From Pseudomonas paraglycinae (GTDB taxonomy: Bacteria > Pseudomonadota > Gammaproteobacteria > Pseudomonadales > Pseudomonadaceae), in NCBI RefSeq assembly GCF_021601625.1, contig NZ_BQHR01000016.1, positions 86,223-150,222 on the forward strand: a stretch of DNA of 64,000 nt. Direction: 5' to 3'. The position numbers and the translations under genes were made by a program. The notes beneath the pieces are model-generated. The model did not search any database. It was not told where the DNA came from and was given only the letters and a program-made list of their open reading frames with translations. Each line of letters opens with the position of its first letter. Within the stretch, counting starts at the first letter, position 1. Shown here piece by piece: positions 28,727 through 38,590 of the stretch.

Positions 28727-31588
28727 ATGCTCGAGCTCACTGTAGAGCAGATATCCATGGGCCAGTCGGCTGTGGATAAACCCGCCGCTTTGCAATTGCT
28801 GGCCAGTCATCTGGTCGCCGATGGTCTGGTCGCCGACGGCTACCTCGCCGGCCTGCAGGCCCGGGAGGCTCAGGGTTCGACCTTCCTCGGCCAAGGCATT
28901 GCGATCCCCCACGGCACGTCCGAAACCCGCGATCAGGTGTTCGCCACCGGTGTGCGCTTGATGCAGTTTCCCGACGGCGTGGACTGGGGCGATGGCCAGA
29001 TCGTTTATCTGGCCATCGGCATCGCCGCCAAATCCGACGAACACCTGCGCCTGCTGCAACTGCTGACCCGCGCCCTCGGCGAGACCGATCTGGGTCAGGC
29101 CCTGCGCCGCGCGAGTTCGCCCGAAGCGCTGCTGAAACTGCTGCAAGGCGCGCCGCAAGAGCTGGCGCTGGATGCGCAGATGATCGGCCTTGGGGTCTCC
29201 GCCGACGATTTTGAAGAACTGGTCTGGCGTGGTGCGCGTCTGCTGCGCCAGGCCGATTGCGTGAGCAACGGTTTCGCAGGGGTGTTGCAGCAAGTTGAAG
29301 CGCTGCCGCTGGGCGATGGCCTGTGGTGGCTGCACAGCGAGCAGACCGTGAAGCGTCCGGGCCTGGCCTTCGTCACGCCGGACAAACCGATGCGCTACCT
29401 CGGTCAGCCGCTCAGCGGTCTGTTCTGTCTGGCCAGCCTCGGTGAAGCGCATCAGGCGTTGCTCGAGCGGTTGTGCGCGTTGCTGATCGAAGGTCGCGGC
29501 CATGAACTGGGCCGTGCCACCAGCAGCCGCAAGGTTCTCGAAGTGCTCGGCGGCGAGTTGCCGGCCGACTGGCCGAGCGCGCGAATTGCGCTGGCCAACG
29601 CCCATGGTCTGCACGCGCGGCCGGCGAAGATCCTCGCGCAACTGGCGAAGAGTTTTGACGGCGAAATCCGTGTGCGCATCGTCGACGGTCAGGACAGCGC
29701 CGTATCGGTGAAAAGCCTGAGCAAACTGCTGAGCCTTGGCGCTCGTCGTGGCCAGGTGCTGGAAATCATCGCCGAACCGAGCATCGCCGCTGACGCCTTA
29801 CCGGCGTTGCTGGCCGCCATCGAAGAAGGCCTCGGCGAAGAAGTCGAACCACTACCCGTAGTCAGCCAACAGCGCGAAGTCATCGCCGACATCGCCGAAG
29901 TCCTGAGCGCCCCGGCCTCCGGCAGCCTGCTGCAAGCGATTCCTGCCGCCCCCGGCATCGCCATCGGCCCGGCGCACATTCAGGTCCAGCAAACCATCGA
30001 TTACCCGTTGCGCGGCGAGTCCGCTGCCATCGAGCGCGAGCGTCTCAAGCAAGCGCTGGCCGACGTGCGTCAGGACATTCAGGGCCTGATCGAACGCAGC
30101 AAGGCCAAGGCAATCCGCGAGATTTTCATCACCCACCAGGAAATGCTCGACGACCCGGAACTCACCGACGAAGTCGACACTCGCCTCAAGCAGGGCGAAA
30201 GCGCCGAAGCAGCCTGGATGGCCGTGATCGAGGCCGCCGCGAAGCAACAGGAAGCGTTGCAGGACGCGCTGCTCGCTGAACGTGCCGCCGACCTGCGCGA
30301 CATCGGTCGTCGGGTGCTGGCGCAACTGTGTGGCGTTCAGACGCCCGCCGAGCCTGAGCAACCGTACATTCTGGTGATGGACGAGGTCGGTCCGTCCGAC
30401 GTGGCGCGTCTGGATCCGGCGCGGGTCGCGGGGATTCTCACCGCCCGTGGCGGCGCCACCGCGCACAGTGCCATCGTGGCTCGCGCGCTTGGGATTCCGG
30501 CGCTGGTCGGCGCGGGCGCTGCGGTATTGCTGCTGAAACCGGGCACGCCGCTGCTGCTCGACGGCCAGCGCGGTCGCCTGCATGTGGACGCGGATGCCGC
30601 GACCCTGCAACGCGCCAGCGAAGAACGCGACACCCGCGAACAACACCTGAAAGCCGCCGCCGAACAACGTCATCAACCGGCGCACACCACCGACGGCCAC
30701 GCCGTGGAAGTGTTTGCCAACATCGGTGAGAGCGCCGGTGTGATCAGCGCGGTGGAGCAGGGCGCCGAAGGCATCGGCCTGCTGCGCACCGAACTGATTT
30801 TCATGGCTCATCCACAGGCACCGGACGAGGCGACTCAGGAAGCCGAATACCGCCGCGTCCTCGACGGCCTCGCCGGTCGCCCGCTGGTGGTGCGCACCCT
30901 CGACGTCGGCGGCGACAAACCGCTGCCGTATTGGCCGATCGCCAAGGAAGAAAACCCGTTCCTTGGCGTACGCGGCATTCGCCTGACCTTGCAGCGTCCG
31001 CAGATCATGGAAGCGCAGTTGCGCGCCTTGCTGCGTTCTGCGGACAACCGTCCATTGCGGATCATGTTCCCGATGGTCGGCAGCGTCGAAGAGTGGCGTC
31101 AGGCTCGCGACATGACCGAACGCTTGCGTCTGGAAATACCGGTTGCCGACCTGCAACTGGGGATCATGATCGAGGTGCCGTCTGCCGCGTTGCTGGCGCC
31201 GGTGCTGGCCAAAGAGGTGGACTTCTTCAGCGTCGGCACCAACGATCTGACCCAGTACACGCTGGCGATTGACCGTGGTCATCCGACCCTGTCCGCCCAG
31301 GCTGACGGCCTGCACCCGGCGGTGCTGCAACTGATCGACATCACCGTGCGCGCGGCCCATGCCCATGGCAAATGGGTCGGTGTGTGCGGCGAGCTGGCGG
31401 CGGATCCGCTGGCGGTGCCGGTGCTGGTCGGCCTCGGTGTGGATGAATTGAGCGTCTCCGGGCGCAGCATCGCCGAGGTCAAGGCACGCATCCGCGAACT
31501 CAGCCTGACCCAGGCTCAAACCCTTGCTCAACAAGCCCTGGCCGTGGGCAGCGCCAACGAAGTGCGCGCATTAGTGGAGGCCATGTAA
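28727..31588 (+). CDS. fruB: Fructose PTS multiphosphoryl transfer protein (EIIA-HPr-EI)
   Basis: This 953-residue fusion carries phosphate from PEP to the fructose permease. It is three PTS proteins in one chain: EIIA-Fru (about 1-145, active His62 in AIPHGTSE), a middle linker, HPr (about 285-370, active His296 in HGLHARPAK), and enzyme I (about 410-953). Enzyme I has active His580 in GGATAHSAIVARALG, the PEP-binding LRTELIFM and GTNDLTQYTLA, and the C-terminal VCGELAADP. Pseudomonas has no general sugar PTS, so this fusion is dedicated to fructose. The start follows AAGGAG. The stop overlaps the fruK start (TAATG). Confidence 0.96.
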   Translation: MLELTVEQISMGQSAVDKPAALQLLASHLVADGLVADGYLAGLQAREAQGSTFLGQGIAIPHGTSETRDQVFATGVRLMQFPDGVDWGDGQIVYLAIGIAAKSDEHLRLLQLLTRALGETDLGQALRRASSPEALLKLLQGAPQELALDAQMIGLGVSADDFEELVWRGARLLRQADCVSNGFAGVLQQVEALPLGDGLWWLHSEQTVKRPGLAFVTPDKPMRYLGQPLSGLFCLASLGEAHQALLERLCALLIEGRGHELGRATSSRKVLEVLGGELPADWPSARIALANAHGLHARPAKILAQLAKSFDGEIRVRIVDGQDSAVSVKSLSKLLSLGARRGQVLEIIAEPSIAADALPALLAAIEEGLGEEVEPLPVVSQQREVIADIAEVLSAPASGSLLQAIPAAPGIAIGPAHIQVQQTIDYPLRGESAAIERERLKQALADVRQDIQGLIERSKAKAIREIFITHQEMLDDPELTDEVDTRLKQGESAEAAWMAVIEAAAKQQEALQDALLAERAADLRDIGRRVLAQLCGVQTPAEPEQPYILVMDEVGPSDVARLDPARVAGILTARGGATAHSAIVARALGIPALVGAGAAVLLLKPGTPLLLDGQRGRLHVDADAATLQRASEERDTREQHLKAAAEQRHQPAHTTDGHAVEVFANIGESAGVISAVEQGAEGIGLLRTELIFMAHPQAPDEATQEAEYRRVLDGLAGRPLVVRTLDVGGDKPLPYWPIAKEENPFLGVRGIRLTLQRPQIMEAQLRALLRSADNRPLRIMFPMVGSVEEWRQARDMTERLRLEIPVADLQLGIMIEVPSAALLAPVLAKEVDFFSVGTNDLTQYTLAIDRGHPTLSAQADGLHPAVLQLIDITVRAAHAHGKWVGVCGELAADPLAVPVLVGLGVDELSVSGRSIAEVKARIRELSLTQAQTLAQQALAVGSANEVRALVEAM

Positions 31589-32529
31589 TGGCCAAGATTC
31601 TCACCCTGACCCTCAACCCGGCGCTGGACCTTACGGTGCAGTTGCCACGTCTGGAGGCCGGTCAGGTCAACCGCAGCGACGAGATGCACACCCACGCCGC
31701 CGGAAAGGGCGTCAACGTCGCACAAGTGCTGGCCGACCTCGGTCATGAACTGACGGTCAGCGGCTTTCTCGGCGAAGACAATCTGCAAGCCTTCGAAACC
31801 CTGTTCGCCAAACGTGGCTTCACCGATGCGTTTATCCGGGTGCCCGGCGATACCCGCAGCAACATCAAGGTGGCGGAACAGGACGGACGCATCACCGACA
31901 TCAATGGCCCGGGTCCGGTTGTGGGCGTGGTGGCGCAACAGGCGTTGCTGGAGCGTCTGGTGCAGATCGCGCCGGGGCATGACGCGGTTGTAGTTGCGGG
32001 CAGCTTGCCGCGCGGAGTCACTGCGCAGTGGTTGCGCGAACTGGTCGAACGCTTGAAGGCGTTGGGCCTGAAAGTCGCCCTGGACACCAGCGGCGACGCC
32101 CTGCGCGCGGCGCTCAAGGCCGGCCCGTGGCTGATCAAGCCGAACACTGAAGAGCTGGCCGATGCGCTGGGCTGTGAAGTGGTGTCCCACGCGTCTCAGG
32201 CTGAAGCGGCCAATCGGTTGCACGCCCAAGGCATCGAGCATGTGGTGATTTCCCACGGCGCCGACGGTGTGAACTGGTTCAGCGTCGGCTCGGCGCTGCA
32301 CGCGACGCCGCCGAAAGTCAGCGTCGCCAGCACGGTCGGTGCCGGCGATTCGTTGCTGGCCGGCATGCTCCACGGTCTGCTCAGCGCCGACACGCTGGAA
32401 CAAACCCTGCGCACGGCCACCGCAATTGCGGCGCAGGCGGTAACCCAGATCGGTTTCGGTATTCACGATGCTGCGCAACTGGTGCAGCTCGAACAGGGCG
32501 TGCGCGTGCGCCCCCTGACAGAACAATAA
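31588..32529 (+). CDS. fruK: 1-phosphofructokinase
   Basis: FruK phosphorylates fructose-1-phosphate to fructose-1,6-bisphosphate. The 313-residue PfkB-family kinase begins MAKILTLTLNPALDLTVQL. It shows the substrate motif AAGKGVNVAQVL and the catalytic Asp254 in VGAGDSLLAGML. One-base overlap with fruB points to translational coupling. By consuming fructose-1-phosphate it also lowers the Cra inducer. Confidence 0.96.
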   Translation: MAKILTLTLNPALDLTVQLPRLEAGQVNRSDEMHTHAAGKGVNVAQVLADLGHELTVSGFLGEDNLQAFETLFAKRGFTDAFIRVPGDTRSNIKVAEQDGRITDINGPGPVVGVVAQQALLERLVQIAPGHDAVVVAGSLPRGVTAQWLRELVERLKALGLKVALDTSGDALRAALKAGPWLIKPNTEELADALGCEVVSHASQAEAANRLHAQGIEHVVISHGADGVNWFSVGSALHATPPKVSVASTVGAGDSLLAGMLHGLLSADTLEQTLRTATAIAAQAVTQIGFGIHDAAQLVQLEQGVRVRPLTEQ

Positions 32530-32540
32530 GAGGGTTTGTC

Positions 32541-34274
32541 ATGAAGTTAGCCATTGTCACGGCCTGCCCGAACGGCATGGTCACCAGTGTGCTGTGCGCC
32601 CGGTTGCTGGATGCCGCGGCCCAGCGTCAGGGCTGGAGCACCAGCGTCGAAGTGGTGGATGCGGCGCACCCGGAACGCGAGTTGTCGGCGGCCACCATCG
32701 AGGCCGCCGAGTGGGTGTTGCTGGTGGCCACGGGACCGGTGGACATGACCCGGTTCATCGGCAAGAAAGTCTTTCGGATTGCACCGGCGCAAGCCCTGCA
32801 GGATGTGGAAGAAGTACTGCGGCGTGGCGCGGTCGAGGCCGAGGTTTACGTCGCTGCCGAAACGCCGCCCTTGGTTGCCAGCGCTCAAGCGCCGCGTCTG
32901 GTCGCTGTCACTGCGTGCCCGACCGGCGTCGCCCACACCTTCATGGCCGCCGAAGCCTTGCAGCAAGCCGCCAAGCGTCTGGGCTACGACCTGCAAGTCG
33001 AAACCCAGGGCTCGGTCGGCGCGCGAAATCCGCTGAGTGCGGCAGCCATCGCCGAGGCTGACGTGGTGCTGCTGGCAGCTGACATCGAAGTCGCGACCGA
33101 GCGTTTCGCCGGCAAGAAAATTTACCGCTGCGGCACCGGGATTGCGTTGAAACAGTCCGAAGCCACGCTGAAAAAAGCCCTGGCCGAAGGTGTCGTGGAA
33201 AGCGCTGCCGGCGACGGCAAGGCCCCGGCCAAACAAGAGAAAAGCGGCGTCTACAAACACCTGCTGACCGGTGTGTCGTTCATGCTGCCAATGGTGGTGG
33301 CGGGTGGTCTGATGATCGCCTTGTCGTTCGTGTTCGGCATCACTGCATTCAAGGAAGAAGGCACGCTGGCGGCGGCGCTGATGCAGATCGGCGGCGAGAC
33401 CGCGTTCAAGTTGATGGTGCCGCTGCTGGCCGGTTACATCGCCTGGTCGATTGCCGACCGCCCCGGACTCGCGCCGGGCATGATCGGTGGTTTGCTGGCG
33501 AGCACCCTGGGCGCCGGCTTCATTGGCGGGATCGTTGCCGGTTTTATCGCAGGCTACGCGGCCAAGGCGATCAGTCGGTATGTGGCGCTCCCGCAAAGTC
33601 TCGAAGCGCTGAAACCGATTCTGATCATCCCGTTGTTCGCCAGTCTGTTCACCGGGCTGGTGATGATTTACGTGGTCGGCAAACCGGTGGCCGGGATGCT
33701 CGCGGCGCTGACGCATTTTCTCGACAGCATGGGCACCACCAACGCGATTCTGCTCGGTGTGCTGCTGGGCGGCATGATGTGCGTCGACCTCGGCGGGCCG
33801 ATCAACAAGGCTGCGTATGCATTCTCGGTGGGGCTGCTGGCCTCGCAGAGTTACGCACCGATGGCCGCGACCATGGCCGCCGGCATGGTGCCGCCGATTG
33901 GTCTCGGCATCGCCACGTTCATCGCCCGGCGCAAGTTCGCCCAGACTGAACGCGAAGCCGGTAAAGCGGCGCTGGTGCTCGGGTTGTGCTTCATCTCCGA
34001 AGGGGCGATTCCGTTTGCCGCGAAAGACCCGTTGCGGGTGATCCCGGCGAGCATTGCCGGCGGTGCGTTGACCGGTGCGCTGTCGATGTATTTCGGCTGC
34101 AAGCTGATGGCGCCGCACGGTGGGCTGTTCGTGCTGGCGATTCCGAACGCGATCAACCATGCGCTGTTGTACCTGCTGGCGATTGTCGCGGGCAGTCTGC
34201 TGACGGCGGTGGTGTACGCGCTGGTCAAGCGGCCGGAAGCCGTGGAGCTGGCGCTGGAGCCCGCGAAGGCGTGA
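32541..34274 (+). CDS. fruA: Fructose-specific PTS permease EIIBC
   Basis: FruA imports and phosphorylates fructose. The 577-residue protein has a degenerate EIIB' domain (about 1-100, Cys9 in TACPNG), the active EIIB domain (about 115-215, phosphorylated Cys126 in TACPTGVAHTFMAAEAL), and a membrane EIIC domain (about 235-560) with many hydrophobic helices and the GGPINKAAYAF motif. It starts 11 bases after fruK, with AGAGGG as ribosome site. No terminator is visible in the 59 bases before phoD. Confidence 0.96.
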   Translation: MKLAIVTACPNGMVTSVLCARLLDAAAQRQGWSTSVEVVDAAHPERELSAATIEAAEWVLLVATGPVDMTRFIGKKVFRIAPAQALQDVEEVLRRGAVEAEVYVAAETPPLVASAQAPRLVAVTACPTGVAHTFMAAEALQQAAKRLGYDLQVETQGSVGARNPLSAAAIAEADVVLLAADIEVATERFAGKKIYRCGTGIALKQSEATLKKALAEGVVESAAGDGKAPAKQEKSGVYKHLLTGVSFMLPMVVAGGLMIALSFVFGITAFKEEGTLAAALMQIGGETAFKLMVPLLAGYIAWSIADRPGLAPGMIGGLLASTLGAGFIGGIVAGFIAGYAAKAISRYVALPQSLEALKPILIIPLFASLFTGLVMIYVVGKPVAGMLAALTHFLDSMGTTNAILLGVLLGGMMCVDLGGPINKAAYAFSVGLLASQSYAPMAATMAAGMVPPIGLGIATFIARRKFAQTEREAGKAALVLGLCFISEGAIPFAAKDPLRVIPASIAGGALTGALSMYFGCKLMAPHGGLFVLAIPNAINHALLYLLAIVAGSLLTAVVYALVKRPEAVELALEPAKA

Positions 34275-34333
34275 GGTGTCACACCCCTTTCATCTAGCAG
34301 TGCTTAAGTTTTCCTTTTTTCAGGGAGAACACC

Positions 34334-35875
34334 ATGAGCGATTTCAATCCCGGTCGCCGGCGCGTGATGCAAGCCGTCGGCGCCGGACTGCTGATGCCGG
34401 GGCTGGCGCCGGCCGTGATCGCGTCGGTCAAGGATCGACCGCAACTCACTGACGGCGTGCAATCCGGCGACTTGCAGGGCGACCGGGCGATGATCTGGAG
34501 CCGCGCCGACCGCCCCGCGCAGATGGTGGTGGAGTGGGACACCCGCAGCCAGTTCCGCCATCCGCGCCGGGTCGTCTCGGCACTGGCCGATGCGCGCAGC
34601 GATTTCACCGCTCGCGTCGAACTCACCGGGTTACCCGCCGATCAGGCGATTTTCTACCGCGTGTATTTCAAGGACGCCCGCACCGGCGTCGCCAGCGAAC
34701 CGTGGCTCGGTCACTTGCGCAGTGCACCGACCGCGCGGCGCAATATCCGCTTCGTGTGGAGCGGCGACACCGTCGGCCAGGGCTTCGGCATCAACCCCGA
34801 TATCGGCGGCATGCGCATCTATGAAGCCATGCGCATGCGCCTGCCGGACTTCTTTATCCACAGCGGCGACACCATCTATGCCGACGGCCCGGTGCCGGCG
34901 CAACTGACCACGGAGGGTGGCCGGATCTGGCGCAACCTCACCACGGAGGCCAAGAGCAAAGTCGCCCAGACCCTCGACGATTATCGCGGCAATTACCGCT
35001 ACAACCTGATGGACGAAAACGTCCGCCGCTTCAATGCCGAAGTGCCGCAGATCTGGCAGTGGGACGACCATGAAGTGGTCAACAACTGGTCGCCGGGCAA
35101 ACAGCTCGACGAACGTTATCAGGAAAAAAATATCCATACCCTGGTCGGCCGTGCGCGCCAGGCCTGGCTCGAATATTCGCCGATGCGTTTGCAGGCTGCC
35201 GATGGCGGCGGGCGCATCTATCGCAAGCTGAGCTACGGGCCGATGCTCGATGTGTTCGTGCTCGACATGCGCAGTTATCGCGGGGCCAACGATGACAATC
35301 TCGGGGCGGAAAAACCGTTCCTCGGGCGCGAGCAATTGAACTGGCTCAAGCGCGGATTGAAGGCCTCTAAAGCCCAGTGGAAAGTGATCGCCGCTGATAT
35401 GCCGATCGGTCTTGGCGTGCCGGATGGCGAGGTCAGTCCCGGTGTTGCGCGCTGGGAAGCGGTGGCCAACGGCGACCCCGGCCCGGCGCAGGGACGTGAG
35501 CTGGAAATCGCCGAACTGCTGGGTTTTTTGCGCGCGCAGCAGGTGCGCAATTTCGTGTTCCTGACGGCGGACGTGCATTACTGCGCGGCGCATCACTATC
35601 ACCCGAATCGCGCGGCGTTCCAGGATTTCGAACCGTTCTGGGAGTTTGTCGCAGGACCGTTGAGCGCCGGCAGTTTCGGACCCAATCCGCTGGACAAGAC
35701 CTTTGGCCCGCAAGTGGTGTTCGAGAAGGCGCCGGCGGTACAGAACGCCTCGCCGTTTGCCGGGTTTCAGTTTTTCGGTGAGGTGAACATTGACGGCCAG
35801 AGCGGGGAGATGAGCGTGGTGTTGCGGGATCTGGAGGGTGTTGCGGTGTTCGAGCAGAAGCTGCAGCCGGTCTGA
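34334..35875 (+). CDS. phoD: PhoD-family alkaline phosphatase/phosphodiesterase
   Basis: This 513-residue secreted metallophosphatase releases phosphate from organic phosphoesters. The N-terminus has a twin-arginine motif (GRRRVMQAVGAG) and a hydrophobic stretch, so Tat export is expected. An N-terminal beta domain (about 35-125) is followed by the catalytic domain with VWSGDTVGQGFG, FIHSGDTIYADGP, WQWDDHEVVNNW and FLTADVHYCAAHHYHP. These supply the metal ligands of the PhoD type. It follows fruA by 59 bases without a clear terminator. No Pho box is evident. PhoD-family members vary in substrate. Confidence 0.9.
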   Translation: MSDFNPGRRRVMQAVGAGLLMPGLAPAVIASVKDRPQLTDGVQSGDLQGDRAMIWSRADRPAQMVVEWDTRSQFRHPRRVVSALADARSDFTARVELTGLPADQAIFYRVYFKDARTGVASEPWLGHLRSAPTARRNIRFVWSGDTVGQGFGINPDIGGMRIYEAMRMRLPDFFIHSGDTIYADGPVPAQLTTEGGRIWRNLTTEAKSKVAQTLDDYRGNYRYNLMDENVRRFNAEVPQIWQWDDHEVVNNWSPGKQLDERYQEKNIHTLVGRARQAWLEYSPMRLQAADGGGRIYRKLSYGPMLDVFVLDMRSYRGANDDNLGAEKPFLGREQLNWLKRGLKASKAQWKVIAADMPIGLGVPDGEVSPGVARWEAVANGDPGPAQGRELEIAELLGFLRAQQVRNFVFLTADVHYCAAHHYHPNRAAFQDFEPFWEFVAGPLSAGSFGPNPLDKTFGPQVVFEKAPAVQNASPFAGFQFFGEVNIDGQSGEMSVVLRDLEGVAVFEQKLQPV

Positions 35876-35889
35876 ATGCAGCGCTGAAC

Positions 35890-35915
35890 CTGTGGGAGCA
35901 AGGTTGCTCCCACAG
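35890..35915. repeat. REP-type palindrome between convergent genes
   Basis: CTGTGGGAGCAA (35890-35901) and TTGCTCCCACAG (35904-35915) are perfect reverse complements. The TGTGGGAGCAAG core is a common Pseudomonas REP unit. It lies between phoD and the reductase gene and may help both 3' ends. Confidence 0.75.
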
Positions 35916-35929
35916 TGACCCAAGGTGAA

Positions 35930-38458
35930 TCAGTAAACGTCGCGGCGATAGCGACCCTGTTCGATCAGGCGTTCGACTTCAGCGGCGCCCAGCACTTCAT
36001 TGAGCACCTGATCCACGCCCGACGCCATGCCTTGAAGGCTGCCGCAGATGTAGATCACTGCACCGTCCGCCAGCCATTTCTTCAACTCGCCGGCCGATTC
36101 GCGCAGACGATCCTGCACGTAAATCTTCTCGGACTGATCCCGCGAGAACGCCAGATCCAGGCGTTCCAGATCGCCATTGATCAACCACTCTTCCAGCTCC
36201 GCACGGCAGAGGAAATCGTGCTCGCGATTGCGCTCGCCAAACAGCAGCCAATGACGCTGCTGATTGTCGGCGATCCGCGCCTTGAGCAAGCTGCGCAGCC
36301 CGGCGAGGCCAGTGCCGTTGCCCAGCAGGATCATTGGCACCGGAGCGTTCGGCAGATGGAAACCGCTGTTGCGGCGGACCCGCAGGCTGATGCTGCCGCC
36401 GACCGGAGCATGCTCGGTCAGCCAGCCGGAACCGATGCCGAGGCTGCCGTCGGCGTGTTGTTCCTGACGCACGATCAGCTCCAGCACGCCGTCGGCGGCA
36501 ATCGAGGCGATCGAGTACTCGCGCATCGCCAGCGGCACCATCGCATCGACCAGCGCCTGAGCGTGCAGGCCCACCAGATGCGCGCGGTGCTCGGGCAGCT
36601 GGCGGGTGGCGAGGGCGACCTCCAGCGACTCTTCCAGGCCGTTGACCTTGACGCTGGTTTCACCACGGATGCCGAGGCCGTCGAGGAAATGCTCGATCGC
36701 CCACGGGCAGTTGCGTGGCAGTACTTCCACCAGATCGCCGGCCAGCCAGCTGCGGGAGGTCGGCGCGGTCAGGCCGAGCAGGAAGACGGGGGATCCGCTG
36801 CTGTCCGGGTTCATCAGGTCGCGGCGCACCAGCGTCCAGTTCTCGTAGCTCGGCGCTTGCCAGGTGTCGACCGGTGCTTGCCCGGTGATCAGGCCGAGCT
36901 GGGTCTGCCAGTGACGCAGGGCGTAAGGATCGCCGCTGTCGACTTCCACCGGGGCGAACAGGGTTTTGCCGCCGTGCTCGCCGAGCCATTGATGCAGGCG
37001 TCGGGCGAAACCGCAGAAGTGCTGATACTGACGGTCGCCGAGGCCGAGGACGGCATAGTTGAGGCTGTCGAGGGTCGAGGCGTTCTTCAACACCTTGCGC
37101 TCGAAACCGCGAGCGCTGTCCGGCGCTTCGCCGTCGCCGAAGGTGCTGACCACGAACAGCGCGTTGTTCGATTCGCGCAGATCCTGCTCGCTGACATTCG
37201 CCAGCGGCTGCACCTTCACCGGCAATCCGGCCGCCTGTAACTGGCCGGCGGTCTGCCACGCCAGTTGCTCGGCAAAACCGCTCTGGCTGGCGAAACCGAT
37301 CAGCCACGCCGGTGTATCGCCGGCCGGTTGGTCGAGACCTTTGCGGGCATCCTTGATCTGCTTTTTCTTGCGGCGGCGATCCAGATACAGCAACCAGCCG
37401 GTGATGAAGAACAGTGGCATCAACACCGCCGCGACTGTGACGATGATCCGTCCGACCAATCCGAAATAGCTGCCGACATGCAGCGCGTAAATGCTGGTCA
37501 GCAATTGCGCCTTGAAGCTTTTGTCGGCGTAGCGGTCGACGCGCTTGACCACGCCGGTGGCCGGGTCGAGGGTGATCTGGTTCAGCGCGCGGTCATGGGG
37601 CGAGCTGTCGAGCAGATAGAACACGGTCGCCGGTTGGCCGGCCACCGGCGGCATGCGGATGTTGTAGGAGGCGAGGCCCGGACCTGCGGAACTGTAGATG
37701 CTGACCCACATCGCGGCGTAATCGGCAGTCGGCGCCGGGCCTTCGGGGGCCGGGCCACGACCGCCGCGCACGCGCTCGTTTTGCGGCGCATCGGAGAGCA
37801 ATTTGGTCAGGCCCTTGTTGTACCACTCATAGGACCAGGACAGTCCGGTCAGCGCCAGCAGCAGGTAAACCAGCATGCACCAGGTGCCGAACACCGAGTG
37901 CAGATCCCAGTTGAAGCTGCGGCCCTTTTTCTTCCAGTCGAGGGTCAGCCACACGCGCCAGCTGTTCCACTGGCGCGGCCAGCGCAGGTACAGGCCAGAC
38001 AGGCAGAAGAACAGCAGCATCAGGGTGCAGGCGCCGGTGATGTTGCGGCCGGTATCGCCCATGGCGAGGAACCGGTGCAGTCGCAGCATCAGGCCGAAGA
38101 AGTCCTGGCCGGTGGCGTCGCCCTTGAACTCGGCGGTGTAGGGATCGAAGTAGCGCATCTCGCCCCGGCGCTCGCCTTTGGGCGGGGTGAACCAGACGCG
38201 GCCGGCGCTGCCGCTTTCGGTCTCGACCGAGAGCATCGAGACTTTCTTGCCCGAGGCCGCTTCGATCTGCGCCACCAGGTCGGCGGGCGGCAGGACGCCA
38301 GCGACCTGCTTCTCGACCTGCAACACGGAAGGGTTGAGGGCTTTGAGGATTTCGTCCTGAAACGAATAGGCAGCACCGGTGATGCCCATCAGGGCCAGCA
38401 CCAGCCCGGCAGTGATGCCAAAAAACCAGTGCAACTGGAACAGGGTTTTCTTCAACAC
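35930..38458 (-). CDS. piuB: PepSY membrane-flavodoxin-flavin reductase fusion (PiuB-like)
   Basis: This 842-residue inner-membrane reductase has an N-terminal PepSY-associated region with about four membrane helices (about 10-35, 140-160, 190-212 and 340-365) and a PepSY segment in the periplasm. A flavodoxin domain (about 385-525, [14 protein letters not shown]) and a ferredoxin-reductase-like FAD/NADPH domain (to the end, [33 protein letters not shown], with a C-terminal tyrosine) follow. The architecture suggests electrons pass from NADPH through the membrane, plausibly to reduce ferric iron from siderophores; that is inference. The gene next to piuA in PAO1 (PA4513) is, as I recall, called piuB. 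Confidence 0.82.
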   Translation of the reverse strand: MLKKTLFQLHWFFGITAGLVLALMGITGAAYSFQDEILKALNPSVLQVEKQVAGVLPPADLVAQIEAASGKKVSMLSVETESGSAGRVWFTPPKGERRGEMRYFDPYTAEFKGDATGQDFFGLMLRLHRFLAMGDTGRNITGACTLMLLFFCLSGLYLRWPRQWNSWRVWLTLDWKKKGRSFNWDLHSVFGTWCMLVYLLLALTGLSWSYEWYNKGLTKLLSDAPQNERVRGGRGPAPEGPAPTADYAAMWVSIYSSAGPGLASYNIRMPPVAGQPATVFYLLDSSPHDRALNQITLDPATGVVKRVDRYADKSFKAQLLTSIYALHVGSYFGLVGRIIVTVAAVLMPLFFITGWLLYLDRRRKKKQIKDARKGLDQPAGDTPAWLIGFASQSGFAEQLAWQTAGQLQAAGLPVKVQPLANVSEQDLRESNNALFVVSTFGDGEAPDSARGFERKVLKNASTLDSLNYAVLGLGDRQYQHFCGFARRLHQWLGEHGGKTLFAPVEVDSGDPYALRHWQTQLGLITGQAPVDTWQAPSYENWTLVRRDLMNPDSSGSPVFLLGLTAPTSRSWLAGDLVEVLPRNCPWAIEHFLDGLGIRGETSVKVNGLEESLEVALATRQLPEHRAHLVGLHAQALVDAMVPLAMREYSIASIAADGVLELIVRQEQHADGSLGIGSGWLTEHAPVGGSISLRVRRNSGFHLPNAPVPMILLGNGTGLAGLRSLLKARIADNQQRHWLLFGERNREHDFLCRAELEEWLINGDLERLDLAFSRDQSEKIYVQDRLRESAGELKKWLADGAVIYICGSLQGMASGVDQVLNEVLGAAEVERLIEQGRYRRDVY

Positions 38459-38545
38459 GTCGCTTGCCTTGTCCGTTCGGAAATTGTGTTCACGGCGTGC
38501 ATTATGCCGTGGCCTATCGAGAAACGTTCTTTATTACGCACAAAA

Positions 38546-38571
38546 GCCCCGCTCAAATGAATGAACGGGGC
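38546..38571 (-). terminator. Terminator after piuA
   Basis: The stem GCCCCG/CGGGGC has a 14-base loop. On the reverse strand it is followed by TTTTG. It separates piuA from the reductase gene. Confidence 0.55.
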
Positions 38572-38590
38572 CCGGTACTTCCCTCTTCGA